Source: Osedax fenrisi
Lineage: Eukaryota > Annelida > Polychaeta > Sabellida > Siboglinidae
Direction: 5' to 3'
Assembly (NCBI GenBank): GCA_964019155.1
Contig: OZ025241.1
Coordinates: 88,823,728-88,887,727, forward strand
DNA: 64,000 nt
This document shows, in pieces, positions 25,301 through 38,846 of this stretch. Position 1 is the first letter of the stretch. Every line of letters begins with the position of its first letter. Both the position numbers and the translations under genes were made by a program. A model generated the notes under the pieces. It worked only from the letters and a program-made list of their open reading frames with translations. It ran no database searches and had not been told where the DNA came from.

Positions 25301-26351
25301 GTACCAGTAAACTCGGACCAGGTAAACTCGGACCACTTTTGAGGTAAACTCGGACCACTTTTAAAGTAAACTCGGACCACTTTTTAAAAACATAAAGTAA
25401 ACTCGGAACACTTATTAAAATAACTATATTTTGTATATTTCTATAATATAATATGCTTTAACTTACTTCCACCTTATATAATTATATTATATCTGTTAAA
25501 TAAATTATAAAAAGAGTCATTTAATATGATATTTTTGTGGAATTATATATTTAAATAGGTAAACATTTAATTTGAACTCGCACCACTTTTGAAGTAAACT
25601 CGGACCACTTGTGAAGTAAACTCGGACCACTTATTAAAAACATAAAGAAGATTCGGACCAACCGTATAAACTATATATTGTATATTTCTAACATATAATA
25701 TGCTTTAACTTATAAGTTAAAAGTATAATTTCACTGTATATAATTGCGAGTATTCCGATATTACTACACATACATAATTGATCATTAATAACTTTAATAA
25801 CATTTAATAACTTAACATAATTTAAATTGTTGTATATCACCACAGAGCTAGAGAGAAATTTCTCTCTAGCTCTATGTATATCACCGACGAGACCCACGAT
25901 AGAAGCTATATTTATTATGATAGAAGTATACAATATATAAGTTATTTTAATAAGTGGTCCGAGTTTACTTCACAAGTGGTCCGAGTTTACTTCACAAGTG
26001 GTCCGAGTTTACTTCAAAAGTGGTGCGAGTTCAAATTAAATGTTTACCTATTAAATATATAATTCCACAAATATATCATATTAAATTACTCTTTTTATAA
26101 TTTATTTAACAGATATAATATAATTATATAAGGTGAAAGTAAGTTAAAGCATATTATATTATAGAAATATACAAAATATAGTTATTTTAAAAGTGGTCCG
26201 AATCTTCTTTATGTTTTTAATAAGTGGTCCGAGTTTACTTTATGTTTTTAAAAAGTGGTCCGAGTTTACTTTAAAAGTGGTCCGATTTTACCTCAAAAGT
26301 GGTCCGAGTTTACCTGGTCCGAATTTACCTGGTCCGAGTTTACTGGTATTC
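25301..26351. mobile_element. Foldback transposon (MULE-like MITE) with 10-bp target duplication
   Basis: CTCCACACGA flanks both sides (25291-25300 and 26352-26361). The pre-insertion site reads through in the LINE RT frame. The long inverted arms are made of tandem GTAAACTCGGACCACTTTT units and meet at a perfect 30-bp palindrome (25844-25873). The 10-bp duplication and long repeat-filled arms suggest a Mutator-like non-autonomous element. There is no transposase ORF. Confidence 0.85.
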
Positions 26352-27823
26352 CTCCACACGACCCCATACCGCTACTTCTACTGACAAAAATGTCACGTAT
26401 GTTAACCATTCCAATTACATTAATCATAAATCGATCAATGTCTACAGGCATAGTACCTCCCGAACTTAAACATGCAATTATCTCACCAATATTAAAAAAA
26501 AATCTAATCACAATTTACTTAATAACTATAGACCTATATCACAATTACCTACCATAGCTAAGATTCTTGAAACAATTTTATCAAACCAACTAAATAATTA
26601 CCTCCTTACGAATAAACTAATTGAAATAATAATCAAAGTGCTTACTGCGTTAACCATAGTACCGAAACTACTGTAATACACGTAATTGATAATATACTTA
26701 GATCTTTAGATGTTAATAAACCTATTCAACTACTTCTATTAGATCTATATACAGTGTTTGATACGCTCGAGCGATCAACCACACAATTATGTATACTAGA
26801 CTTACTGAAATTGGTCTGGATGAGATAGCCCTTGATTGGATGATATCTGTTATCAGTAATCGATCATTCTCTGTTAAAACTGGGCAATTTTATCAAAAAA
26901 ATCATACTTTAGAATCAGGTGTCCCTCAAGGTTCTGTTCTGGGACCTATTCTATTTCTGATCTACATAACACCTTTATCACATATTATCAGGTAATTTGA
27001 AAATATTAGATATCACCTGTATACAGGTATATATGCATATATGCAGACGATATATTAATATATTCTAATTTATCTAGATATAGCTCTATGAATTACAATG
27101 GTTTATCTAATTGTGCAAATGCTATATATATATATATATATGGCTTAATGATAATAAGCTATCATTGAATACCTCAAAATCCGAATTATTCAACATTCCT
27201 AGAAATTTTGATAATTTCCCAATTGTAACAATTAATGGTAAAGTCATAGAACCTAGTCTTAATATTAAATATCTAGGTGTTATTTTTGATTCAGATATCA
27301 AATTTAACACTCATATTATGAGTTTATGCAAAAAAGCAAATCATCAATTATATAATATCCGTCATATAAGAAATTATATTAATAAAAATACATGCCGTAT
27401 CTTAGTAAACTCTCTAGTATTTTCTATTATAGATTACTTTAATTCAATACTAATAGGTCTACCTAATTCATCTTTAATACCTATTAATAGAATTACCAGG
27501 TCCGCTGTACGACTCATACATAAACAGCCTCGAACTGACCACACAAGCGTTTCTATCAAAATTAGGAGAGACCATATATTATCCACATCTCAGCGTTCTA
27601 AATATAGACTTTTGTGTATCATTCACAAAACCATGCGGATTGGTCAACCTGTATATATTAGATCATGTCTAAATATTATTCAACCCCGCAGAACGCTGAG
27701 ATAAAATCACGATACAACCCGACTAAGTGTACGCCTACCGAATCTATCTCGCTCCGGAAATCGAGCTTTCACCTACTCGGCCCCAAGTAGGTAGAATTCC
27801 CTTCCCAGGAATATTTGAGGTAT

Positions 27824-27824
<1 letters not shown>

Positions 27825-27915
<91 letters not shown>

Positions 27916-27955
27916 GTAGTAGTAGTAGTAGTAGCAGTAGTAGTAGTAGTAGTAT
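27825..27955 (+). repeat. (TAG)n with few interruptions
   Basis: About 43 copies at the 3' end of the CR1-type LINE. An open frame of poly-Val here is an artefact. Confidence 0.95.
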
Positions 27956-27956
27956 T

Positions 27957-28283
27957 AATATATATGTTTAACTAACAGTTATAATCGTGAATATATTAAT
28001 ATGTAAATGTATACAAATAACGAATTTGTTTTTTTTTAATAATTCTAAAACTATACTATAAATATGTTTAATAACAATTTAAATGTAAAGTTAATTCAAA
28101 TTTAATTTATAATAAATCTGTGTTTAATTAAAACTAAGTTAAAGTAGTAAATTTAAATGTGTTTATTTATCTAAAATATCCATGATAAATTATAATTTAT
28201 AATTACAATATAATTACAGGATGATTTAGAGTAGAATATATAGTAGGTTATATAACCTATATATTTATTACCAATATATATAT
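27957..28283 (+). repeat. Dispersed repeat R1, copy 2
   Basis: Second copy of 22706-23020, with a TATAGTAGGTTATATAACC insertion near its end. The 28284-28470 stretch after it is plain AT-rich DNA. Confidence 0.9.
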
Positions 28284-28478
28284 ATATATATATAAATTAT
28301 AAAAATATCGAATTATGTGAAGTAGGGGTAATAGGGGTGTTAAAATTTCTAGTTAGAATTGTTTTAGAAGTTGATGAGTAATGTAGAATATTAAATTATA
28401 TTGTTGATAATTAATAAACTTAATAATTAAGTTCTTCAATTAAATGATGAATTGACGTATTGATGCGGTGGTCAGTAG

Positions 28479-29813
28479 TAGTGCTGTAAAATTTCAAATC
28501 ATCGATCTCAAATATCAAATATACCTAGGTAATATACCTACTTATATTATATTTTTTCGGTTCGATTCGGTTCTTAAAAGTTGGGTTATTTGATTGTATT
28601 TGAAGATATCAAATACTTTTTAATGATTTCGGTTCGGTTCGGTTATTTAAATAAATTGTCGGTTCTCAAAAATTAAAATTGTATGTACGACGTACATTGT
28701 ACGTATACATAATTCATATATGAATTATGTTTAAGGTTATTTTGTTATACATATTTTATTAATATCTTATTATCTTAATATCGTATTATCTAATATCTTA
28801 TAAATAAACATTGATAATATAAAAGCGGTATTAATGTAATATTGCTTTATAATAATATTTTATTTAATTAATGTTTAACGTACTATATACTATATATAGT
28901 ATATAGTACTATATATATATATAATAACTAATGTATTCATTTTAATTCTATAATATTATAATTATAATAAAAATAATATTATGACAGTAATTTCAGCATT
29001 TATATATAGTATGTTATATATGATATACTCTCTCACTATTAATATTAATATTTTCAGCCAGAGGATACACAAATAAATTATATATTAGAAAAACAACATG
29101 TATCTTCTATTGACGGTTTTTTCAGTCGTAAGATAGTAAAAAAAAGGAAACGAGGTAAGAAATTCAATATTTTATGAGATATATTAATGTGACATAAATA
29201 ATATATATTCGTATAACATAAATAATATTTATTAAATATATATATTAAATTATTATTTTGGAATATCAAGATGGAAATCATTAACTATAAATCTGCAAAC
29301 GAAATTTAATGTTCACAATGTCCATTGGAATGGTGGAAGAGCAATAATTTAATATACCCAACATTAAATATACTTGCAAAAAAATATTTAATATCGCAAG
29401 TAACATCCGTATCATCTGAAAGAGTATGTTCAACTGCTAATAATATATTAACAGATAGTAGAAATTCTCTTTCAGGTGATATGGTTGATAAATTAATATT
29501 TATTAATCATGATACGTAAATGTACATACATATTTTTGATTTAATTCACATTTATATAACATGTTTTTTTTATTTTATACTTTTTATAATATTTATATAA
29601 TTTAATTACATTCTCATTTATATGATATTATTTTATACTTTTATAAATATATATAATGTAATTTATTTTATATCTTTAATAAAGATTATTGTTATCAATA
29701 TATATAATGTCATTTATTTTATATCTTTAATAAAGATTATTTTTATTGTATAACGATAATTTTTTATTTTATATATGTAACTATTTGCAATTTACTAACT
29801 AAACTTATATATT

Positions 29814-29848
<35 letters not shown>

Positions 29849-30121
29849 ATATATACTAATTCAAGTATATTTAATAAAATCTATTTGTATAACGTCTTTC
29901 GTTCCTATAATAATATATGATATTGAAAATAAAAATTATGATCTCGAGACCGTGTCCGATATGAAATATGGTTTGAAAGTTTCGAGAAGATGATTTTAAA
30001 GATTTGAAAGTTTCGAGATCAAGATTATTTTTAATCTAAAAGATTTTAAAGTTTCGAGACCGTGATTTTTAAGATTTGAAAGTGTTGAGATCAGTTAACT
30101 ATTTGAAATTTTGCAGCATTA
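28479..30121 (+). mobile_element. hAT DNA transposon, 1,643 bp, internally reduced
   Basis: The 17-bp ends TAGTGCTGTAAAATTTC and GAAATTTTGCAGCATTA are inverted repeats with two mismatches. GTCAGTAG is duplicated on both sides (28471-28478 and 30122-30129), the 8-bp duplication typical of hAT. Subterminal TTCGGTTCGGTTCGG (28560-28640) and repeated AGTTTCGAGACCGTG (29940-30090) words occur inside. Only parts of a hAT transposase remain. Confidence 0.9.
29056..29519 (+). pseudogene. hAT transposase remnants including the C-terminal dimerisation domain
   Basis: 29325-29519 encodes EWWKSNN, YPTLNILAKKYL, then VTSVSSERVCSTANNIL and a short tail to a stop. This is the hAT dimerisation signature (WW-x-N, YP-x-L, SERVFS). 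Upstream, 29056-29154 is an open exon-like stretch between TTTTCAG and GAG/GTAAGA, coding for SSIDGFFSRKIVKKRKR. The space between holds no transposase core, so the DDE catalytic part is missing. Confidence 0.8.
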
Positions 30122-30129
30122 GTCAGTAG

Positions 30130-31852
30130 ATAATTATTATAATATAAATATGTTTAATTTAGAGTTAAATTTATATTTAAAACTAGGTTAACATTTAAAT
30201 ATTTATTTATTTATTATATTATTATTATTTATACTGTAAGAGTTACATTTTTTAGTTTTTAAATATAGTGTAATTCATTTTAATTGAATTTGTGTAGTTT
30301 ATTTATTTAATAGATCTAAGGTTAGGTCAAAGCATAGGGAAATGGGCAACCCATATGGCACTGAATATTATTCAGTGAATAACCTATAAGCTTCCTTCAT
30401 TTTTTTATTTGTCTTCCCCATATTACTCCTTTTTCTATGAGATATTCTTAATTACAGAATGTATAATTAATAATTATTAATTATAGTAAAAAGTTATTCA
30501 TATATTATGTATATGACATGATTATGGCCAAACGTCTCAAAGGTCTACCTGCAGTTAAACTGCAACAATATAGACTATTTCACTTAGTACCAAATTACGA
30601 ATAATCATATGGATATTGAGTGACTCAATCTAATGTATATTATTAATCATATCATTCTGAATACGTCTGAATAAGTGTATTTTTCATATTATTAAAATAA
30701 AATTATTGTGACAAGTTAGAAGAAAAAAATATGTATCCCACTCATTACTTATATCATACTGAACATATTTAAGTTAATTATTTTAGATGTAATATAAGTT
30801 TGTATAAATAAGTGGCTGAGTCTGCCACTTATTTATACTATTAATTTAATTGTATTAATATAATTGTGAATATTTGTGAAATTGTGTTAGTAAATGTTAT
30901 CAGGTGAAAAGTTTTGATTTTCTATCAATTTTAAATAAAGCTGGATATCTTCCGCTTAAAATTAAATATTAAAGATGTAAGAAGAAATCAGGATAAGGCG
31001 GGAATCAGGTAGAAGTTAAAAGTAATTGTCAATGACCATAGTTGTGATTATATCAAAGATGGCCACTTAATTCATTTTCATATTAAATTTGGGAATGGCT
31101 AAATAATATTTAGTAAATATTCAAAGATAATAAAATATAGAATTCATGTAAATATAAAAAATATTCATATATATAAATAAATTTAATGAGTATACAGATA
31201 TAGAGTATTTATCTTTCAAACACAAATATTTGTTGATATACCCTATTAAAGGTGTGAAGCATAATAATTAAATATATTTGTTTTATTACAAAATTCTCTC
31301 AAATAATACACCATCTATTATATAATAAAGATAAAATATTATATATTAGTTTATAATAAGTAGTGATAATAATTGTATTATATAACCCATTAAAAAGTAG
31401 TTTTAAATAAATATGATTTTCTATGGGTTTTGTAATAAAAAAAAATAATTATGACTATCTTTAATAAAACGATCTGTTCTATTATTATAAATAAAAATTA
31501 TTTATTTTAAAATTAATGATAAAAATAATATTTATAGAATAAAATTGACATTACAAATATTTAATACACAGAAAGTTAAGAGTCTAGAAAATTGTATTCA
31601 ATAATTACGTATTTAAATATGTTCCCGTGTTATAATATTAATTCTGTATGTTATATATATATAGATTATATGTAATTTGTTTAATATAGTAATTATATTG
31701 TTATTGAATATAAATTTATATATATGAAATTTTTATTTCAAATTAATCTAATTTTCGAAATATATTAATTTTTTTTTAAATAATCTTAAATTATATAATT
31801 ATGTAATATATATAAAATAAATATTTGTTATTATATATTTCACATCATCAAT
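30130..31852. other. AT-rich intergenic DNA
   Basis: No supported gene. A 28-codon open stretch near 30523-30609 (KRLKGLPAVKLQQYRLF) is too short to call. A clean hairpin lies at 30802-30838. Confidence 0.45.
30802..30838. repeat. 15-bp-stem hairpin, 7-nt loop
   Basis: GTATAAATAAGTGGC and its exact complement GCCACTTATTTATAC flank TGAGTCT. It could be a small structured RNA or a MITE relic. The stem is shorter than a usual pre-miRNA. Confidence 0.6.
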
Positions 31853-31858
31853 TTTATT
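31853..31858 (-). terminator. COX6A polyadenylation signal
   Basis: AATAAA on the minus strand 40 nt past the COX6A stop codon. Confidence 0.7.
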
Positions 31859-31897
31859 CAATACACACATCCACATATAAATAGAACACTTAAATGA

Positions 31898-34640
31898 TTA
31901 GTGGGAGTGAGATTCTTCTACTTCGTAACCCTCAGGTAAGGGGTTCATCTGAGGGTTATGGAACAGAGTGTGGTTACCGTCTCCCCATGGGAATTTCTGT
32001 TTGAATATTAAAAATAAATGTAGATGATACATTTAGAATTACGTATATAAATTAGGAATACAATAATTAAGAAAGTAAATCCAAAAAATGTTACCGGAGT
32101 ATTACACAATTATATGATAAAAATACAATATTTACCTATATATATGTATCATAGTTATATATATATATACCTTTGTTCGTCTACGGAGATGATCGTAGGG
32201 AATGAATGGATCACGTCCATTAAGTACGCGAGCTTCATGATCTTCATGTTCATTCATGAAAGCATAAACGTATGTCACTGCTACTGAAGGTAGAGCAACT
32301 GCCAGAGTTAATATCTTCCACATCCTGGTTCCCTCTGTTATAATATAGATTTAGATTAATATTTATTATCTATAATATATATAATGGGATATTCTCTTAA
32401 AAATATATAGTAAATATAAATTAAAGAAATTAAAAGTATTAATTACATTACATTTGTAATTTGAAATAATTATTATGAAAATATATATTATATATTATCT
32501 TTATTATTTAATCATATTTTCCCTTTAAATTTAATTTAATTAGAAAAGATTTATATAGATATTCTTTTCAGATATATTATATAAATTGGTAAAATTAATT
32601 GTATTTAAGAGGAAAAAATAATTGTATTTAATGAAAAAATTATATATATCCTATTTAATATATTTTGACATGATATGATATCATTAATCAGAGCTTATAG
32701 ATGACGATATTATTATAAATATAATTGCATGAGCTCTTTGAATAATGAAAATTCTAAATAGATCGCAAAATTGCATATACATTATATATGTTCATAATAT
32801 TATTAATATTCCTTATATATTATATTAGAAGTATATATTATAAAAATTTATGTTATATATTTTATTCATTACTGTTTAAAAAATGTCAATCATGATAAAT
32901 ATCTCATGGATTCTATATAAATATATATGTTACATTATCAAAGTATAATAATTATAAACATATAAAATGTATACAATATTTAGAACAGCTTCTTTCTTAA
33001 TAAGAGCGCTCAAAGGATTCTATTTTTAAATAACTGCACCTATAACTCTGATAACTCATATGATATATTATTATACCAAAGACAGGATGTTTGCCAAAGA
33101 AATAAATTTGTATTGTAAGCTTGTACGATTTTATTGTATTTCATTATAGTCCAGTAGTGTATATTTTAATTATGTTAACAGGAGGAAGTCGTCACATTTA
33201 AAATGAAATTTAGAAACACATTGATATTAGAATGCCCGTCATAATTAAATATGTGACATCTAATCGCTATTTATATTATGTACCAATATTTTATTGAGGT
33301 GGCGTTCTAATTTTAACCTAATTATAATTATGTTTTTAAATGTGCCAACTATTTCCTATAACCTTAATTATATATATATATATAGAAATAAATATAAAGC
33401 TCATCTTAAATTAAATTATTTCAATAAATATATAATATACATTAATGTAGAAGGTTAAAATTAATATTTAATAAATTATATTTTACAAATAAATATATAT
33501 ATATATATCTGGAATCATTGAAATATAGTTATATATACCACAATATATTATATATTTCAAAGTAATACATTACATCTAGAGAGTCCTTACATTGCTTATT
33601 TATTGAATATTAGTCTTTAATAATATCATAGAAATTTTTAAATCATTAAATATAATAGTAACGTATATGATTAAATAAATCATTTATTAAATAGGTTTAC
33701 ATTTAAAATACTAGTTTCGTTATTATGTACACAATAGTGCACATGATTATCATGATGATAAACTAATATGTAGAATGGAAATATAATATATATTATATAA
33801 TATATAATATATTATATATTATGACTAAATGCATAGATCTGGAATTATATGTGGCTACATTTATTATGGCTATAGAGAATATCGAATATTTTTCGTTTGT
33901 TTTGATTGCGAGGTCAAATTTAAAATATTTAATATGTATCAATTTATAATTTAAAAATATAATTATTAATTTTGATATATATAATATATAATTTTGATAT
34001 ATCATATATGTATTTATATAATATATAAATATATATATATCAAAATTAATAATTATATTTTTAAATTATAAATTGATACATATTAATATTTTAAATTTGA
34101 CCTCGCAATCAAAACAAACGAAAAATATTCGATATTATCTATAGCCATAATAAATGTAGCCACATATAATTCCAGATCTATGCATTTAGTCAATAGTGTA
34201 TTGTGGTCGGTGTTATAATTACAACATAATTATATATGTGTTTAAATGTGCCGACTTCCTCCAATTATACAATAATTATTTAATTAAATAATTATATGAA
34301 TTTCATTAAAATGAAAATCTATATATATATATTAATTTAAATAATAAATTTAATAAAGATGAAATTTATAATAATAGTAATCGATATAATTATTATTAGA
34401 TTATCATGTATATTTAATATATAACAGGTATAATTATAATTACAAAACAAGATTTTATAATAAATTAGAAAAATGTTTGTTTTTAAATTAATATGATCTA
34501 AATTGATTTATTTTTAATGTACAAATATTATTATATATTAAATAGATTTATAATTTATAAATAATACCTCCATGATCTCCAACTTGAGCTGCAGTTGCAG
34601 AAAATCGTCGTACACTTCCCAAAGCATTTCGAAACGCCAT
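31898..34640 (-). CDS. COX6A: Cytochrome c oxidase subunit 6A, mitochondrial
   Basis: Three exons: 34640-34568, 32334-32171 and 31996-31898, all GT-AG with matching phases, giving 111 residues (family about 100-120). Exon 1 encodes MAFRNALGSVRRFSATAAQ, a mitochondrial presequence rich in Arg/Ser/Ala. Exon 2 encodes TRMWKILTLAVALPSVAV, the single inner-membrane helix, then PFIPYDHLRRRTK. Exon 3 encodes KFPWGDGNHTLFHN and PLPEGYE. These are the hallmark COX6A blocks. COX6A sits at the dimer interface of complex IV and modulates its activity. Intron 1 (2.2 kb) holds a transposon-like inverted-repeat structure. The gene is transcribed divergently from ANKRD13, with about 800 bp between the two start codons. 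Confidence 0.95.
33181..34260. mobile_element. Possible inverted-repeat element in COX6A intron 1
   Basis: GGAGGAAGTCGTCACATTT at 33181 is matched in inverse by AAATGTGCCGACTTCCTCC near 34243, with one difference. A third related end lies near 33345. Inside, 33822-34000 and about 34015-34192 form long arms that differ by only a few bases, around TGCATAGATCTGGAATTATA. No clear target duplication and no ORF. Probably a foldback MITE. Confidence 0.5.
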
Positions 34641-35436
<796 letters not shown>

Positions 35437-38400
35437 ATGTTAGATAAGTGGAGAAAACATGAGTATCCCTTACACGTATTAACTTGGTATAATAAATATG
35501 AAATATTAGAAAAATGTTTATCAAATCAACAAAATGAATGTAATAAGGTATTTAATAATACAATATAATATTGTTAAATATTGAATATTTATTAAATAAT
35601 TTAACTTAAATTTTAAGTTTTCTATGTTAAATATAATAGAAAACATTATGTTTTCTATACAGAATTAGTTATACAGTGTATAACTGATATGGAGTCAATA
35701 ATGGAATGAATAATATTACTCGATTTATTTCAATATATATATAAAAATTTAGTAATATTATATTAAATATATATTTTAAATATTATTTAACCAAACGGAA
35801 TTTGAAATTCATTTTTAGAAAAAATGTAATATATATCAGGCAATCATGTAATTATCATGATCATCATGATGATGATCATAGTAACGATAATGTTCCGTAT
35901 AATTAATATTATAATAATAATGAGTATTATTATAATACTTATATTATAATAATAATTATACAATTGCACTGTCTAGATACAATCATTATTATAATGATTA
36001 TATAAAATACTGAGAATAAACTGATGCATACAAATTATCAACATAAAAAATTTAGTAATATTATATTAAATATATATTTTAAATATTATTTAACCAAACG
36101 GAATTTGAAATTCATTTTTAGAAAAAATGTAATATATATCAGGCAATCATGTAATTATCATGATCATCATGATGATGATCATAGTAACGATAATGTTCCG
36201 TATAATTAATATTATAATAATAATGAGTATTATTATAATACTTATATTATAATAATAATTATACAATTGCACTGTCTAGATAAAATCATTATTATAATGA
36301 TTATATAAAATACTGAGAATAAACTGATGCATACAAATTATCAACATACACCAACAGTATTTGAAATACATACAAACTTTATTAATTATCATAATTATTA
36401 TGTATTGAATCAATCAAATATTTGTTTATATATACTGTATATTATATAATATTATATAATATTATATTATAAATTATATATTAAATATAGTATATATGAT
36501 ATACACATATGACATACACTAACACTGTTACAGTTACTGTATTTTACATTCTACTAATGCCACTAAATTCCCTCGTCAATTATTATAATATAATATTATT
36601 ACTAAACTGTTAGTCACTTCCATCAACTTCTTTATTGAAGTTTTCGGACGTGCTTCAAATATAATGTATTTATTATGAAAAAAGGAATGTCTTGACACTC
36701 ACCCATTATACACAGTAATAACATCACAAATACAACCCATGTATTCACTGACTACTAGCTTAGCGAATAATAAGAAAATCAATCTCGTTTTTAGTAGTAC
36801 TAATCTTTACCTCCTCATAAATTCTCCCATATTTGATTATAATAATCATTATCGTAGTCATTTTATATCCAATTTCCCACACAAATATATCTCCAAGATT
36901 CACACAACACAAATCTATTATCATTTTCATAAACCAAATCAACTACTTATCCTCAACCCACACATCCCTCTGTACGAAGGACTAACATTGTCTACCAATT
37001 CATCAGTGTATATAATATAAACCATTACTTATGAATCATATGTTACGATCAACAAATCATTACACCACCAGCATCCTGACTCCTAAATAACTATATCGCA
37101 ATGTAATGAAGACAACTAAATCATCATACTATAGGCATCTTTTATCTGATTGTGTTAATATGTATAAGTAACTATTAACAATATCTAATGAATTACTCAG
37201 TCAACTCGGTAAATAAACTCTTTGACTCTCTAATTTGCCAAATCATTGTAGTATTCGATGAATAATTTCATTCTAAATTTACAGTGATCATTATTCTCTT
37301 GCACTTCCTTTGATCCCAGATGATTTATTCCATCAACCATATCCTTTCTTGAGCTACCAACTCATATACATATTAAAAACTGATATTAAATGTGAAATCA
37401 AGGTGTTATGATCCTCTGCCATATAGATTACTACATAACATTATATGATGATGATAATGAACCATTAATGATAAAGGTTATTGAAGCACTACAATAGGCT
37501 CTCGAGGTCCTTCGATCAGCCATGAAATTAAATATTATAATACGATATGAACAAATACATACAATACATACGATAATCAAACTCGTTGTTAGACTTTTAT
37601 ATTTCACCTTATAAGGAAATAATTTATATATATTTATGTCTTCTGGTATCCATAATAGTACACGTCTATACAATGATTGAAGTGTGGTAACAATACTATC
37701 AGACTACACCCCACTTCATACATACTCACTGAATGTGTTAATGAATGCATTCAATTAAATATATATTTATCTGATAATCGTATACTGAATACCATCCACG
37801 GCACGTATACTATACGTAAACATGCTGAATCTACCATCTTATCGATGCTATTTTTTCGACATTTATCCTACTCGTCAGAATATTTATCAGTTACACTGTG
37901 TAACTTACACACGCACACACATTACACATCTGCTAAATTCGATAGATTTAATCGTGCTATATTAATTAGCAGTCTATGTTGGAATCACTGGATTCTCACC
38001 TAAGTATCACTAACATCAGTATATCTAATCGTTTTCCTTGTATAAGTATACATTTATAATGTTCGAAACGCTGCCCGATCACGCATGGTGTTCCTCTAGA
38101 ATCAGTATTAGTGTGCATGTGTGTAACATACCGACGTCTCATGCGTATGCTTATACATGTGTATTAAGATGGTACGTCGTTACTACCCTCTCAATGTCCA
38201 ATCCTAGCGTACCATCTGAAACGGCCGTTATTATATATGTAATGAATACAGATGGTACGTTGGTATGTTTACGAAAATTGTACCTACGTCCCATCTGTAT
38301 GCTTATACATGTAAAGTCAGATGGTACGTTGGTACGTTACAAAAAATGCCCCCTTAGACACTGTTCAGTATTTATATACATGCACTCTTCAATATATTTG

Positions 38401-38815
38401 ATATCTATCTCAATATATCTCCAATGCTGAACACATTTAAGTATACTATAAGTTAATAGACCCTGGTCTGTATATCTCTGATATTGATGAATATGGTGAT
38501 TGATGACTGACTAATGATATATATATATATATATACTGATATATATATATATTATGTATATTTTATATATAAGAAATATAAGTACAGCCACACACGCTCA
38601 TTATTCTATATAAATACTGACATCACGATTAACAAATGATTAACTCATTATCTCTCTCTCTCATGTACAGCTATACGACATCGAGAAGAAGGACATAAGA
38701 GGACGTAGCCCGCTACACCTCGCCATCACCCTAGGCAACACATCGTCGGTCGAAGTTCTCCTCAAACACGGAGCTAACGTTAACTCCCAGAATGCCCATT
38801 GCTGGACAGGTATTG

Positions 38816-38846
<31 letters not shown>

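Larger units (their letters stand above)
23270..27960 (+). mobile_element. CR1-type LINE, interrupted by a foldback element
   Basis: An ORF1-like segment (23280-23830) contains NNIELFVNSKFAKSQFLSAR. The endonuclease (about 24000-24450) has CSFINARSVRAN, DIVILTETWLNDD and GGGVGILYNKS. RT motifs follow: KSSAPH (25280), then after the insertion PIPLLLLTK, SGVPQGSVLGPILFLIYI (about 26920), YADD-like remnants near 27040, and LNIKYLGVIFDSDIKF (27255). The C-terminal domain reads IDYFNSILIGLP. The 3' end (about 27820) passes into (TAG)n. Stops and shifts are scattered throughout, so the copy is dead but well preserved. Removing 25301-26351 rejoins the RT frame exactly. Confidence 0.85.

Noticed and set aside
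27727..27975. 82-codon ORF of nearly pure Val
   Set aside because: (GTA)n microsatellite at the end of a LINE.
30523..30609. 28-codon ORF (KRLKGLPAVKLQQYRLF) as a small mitochondrial protein gene
   Set aside because: I could not match it to any family and saw no flanking splice or transmembrane features.
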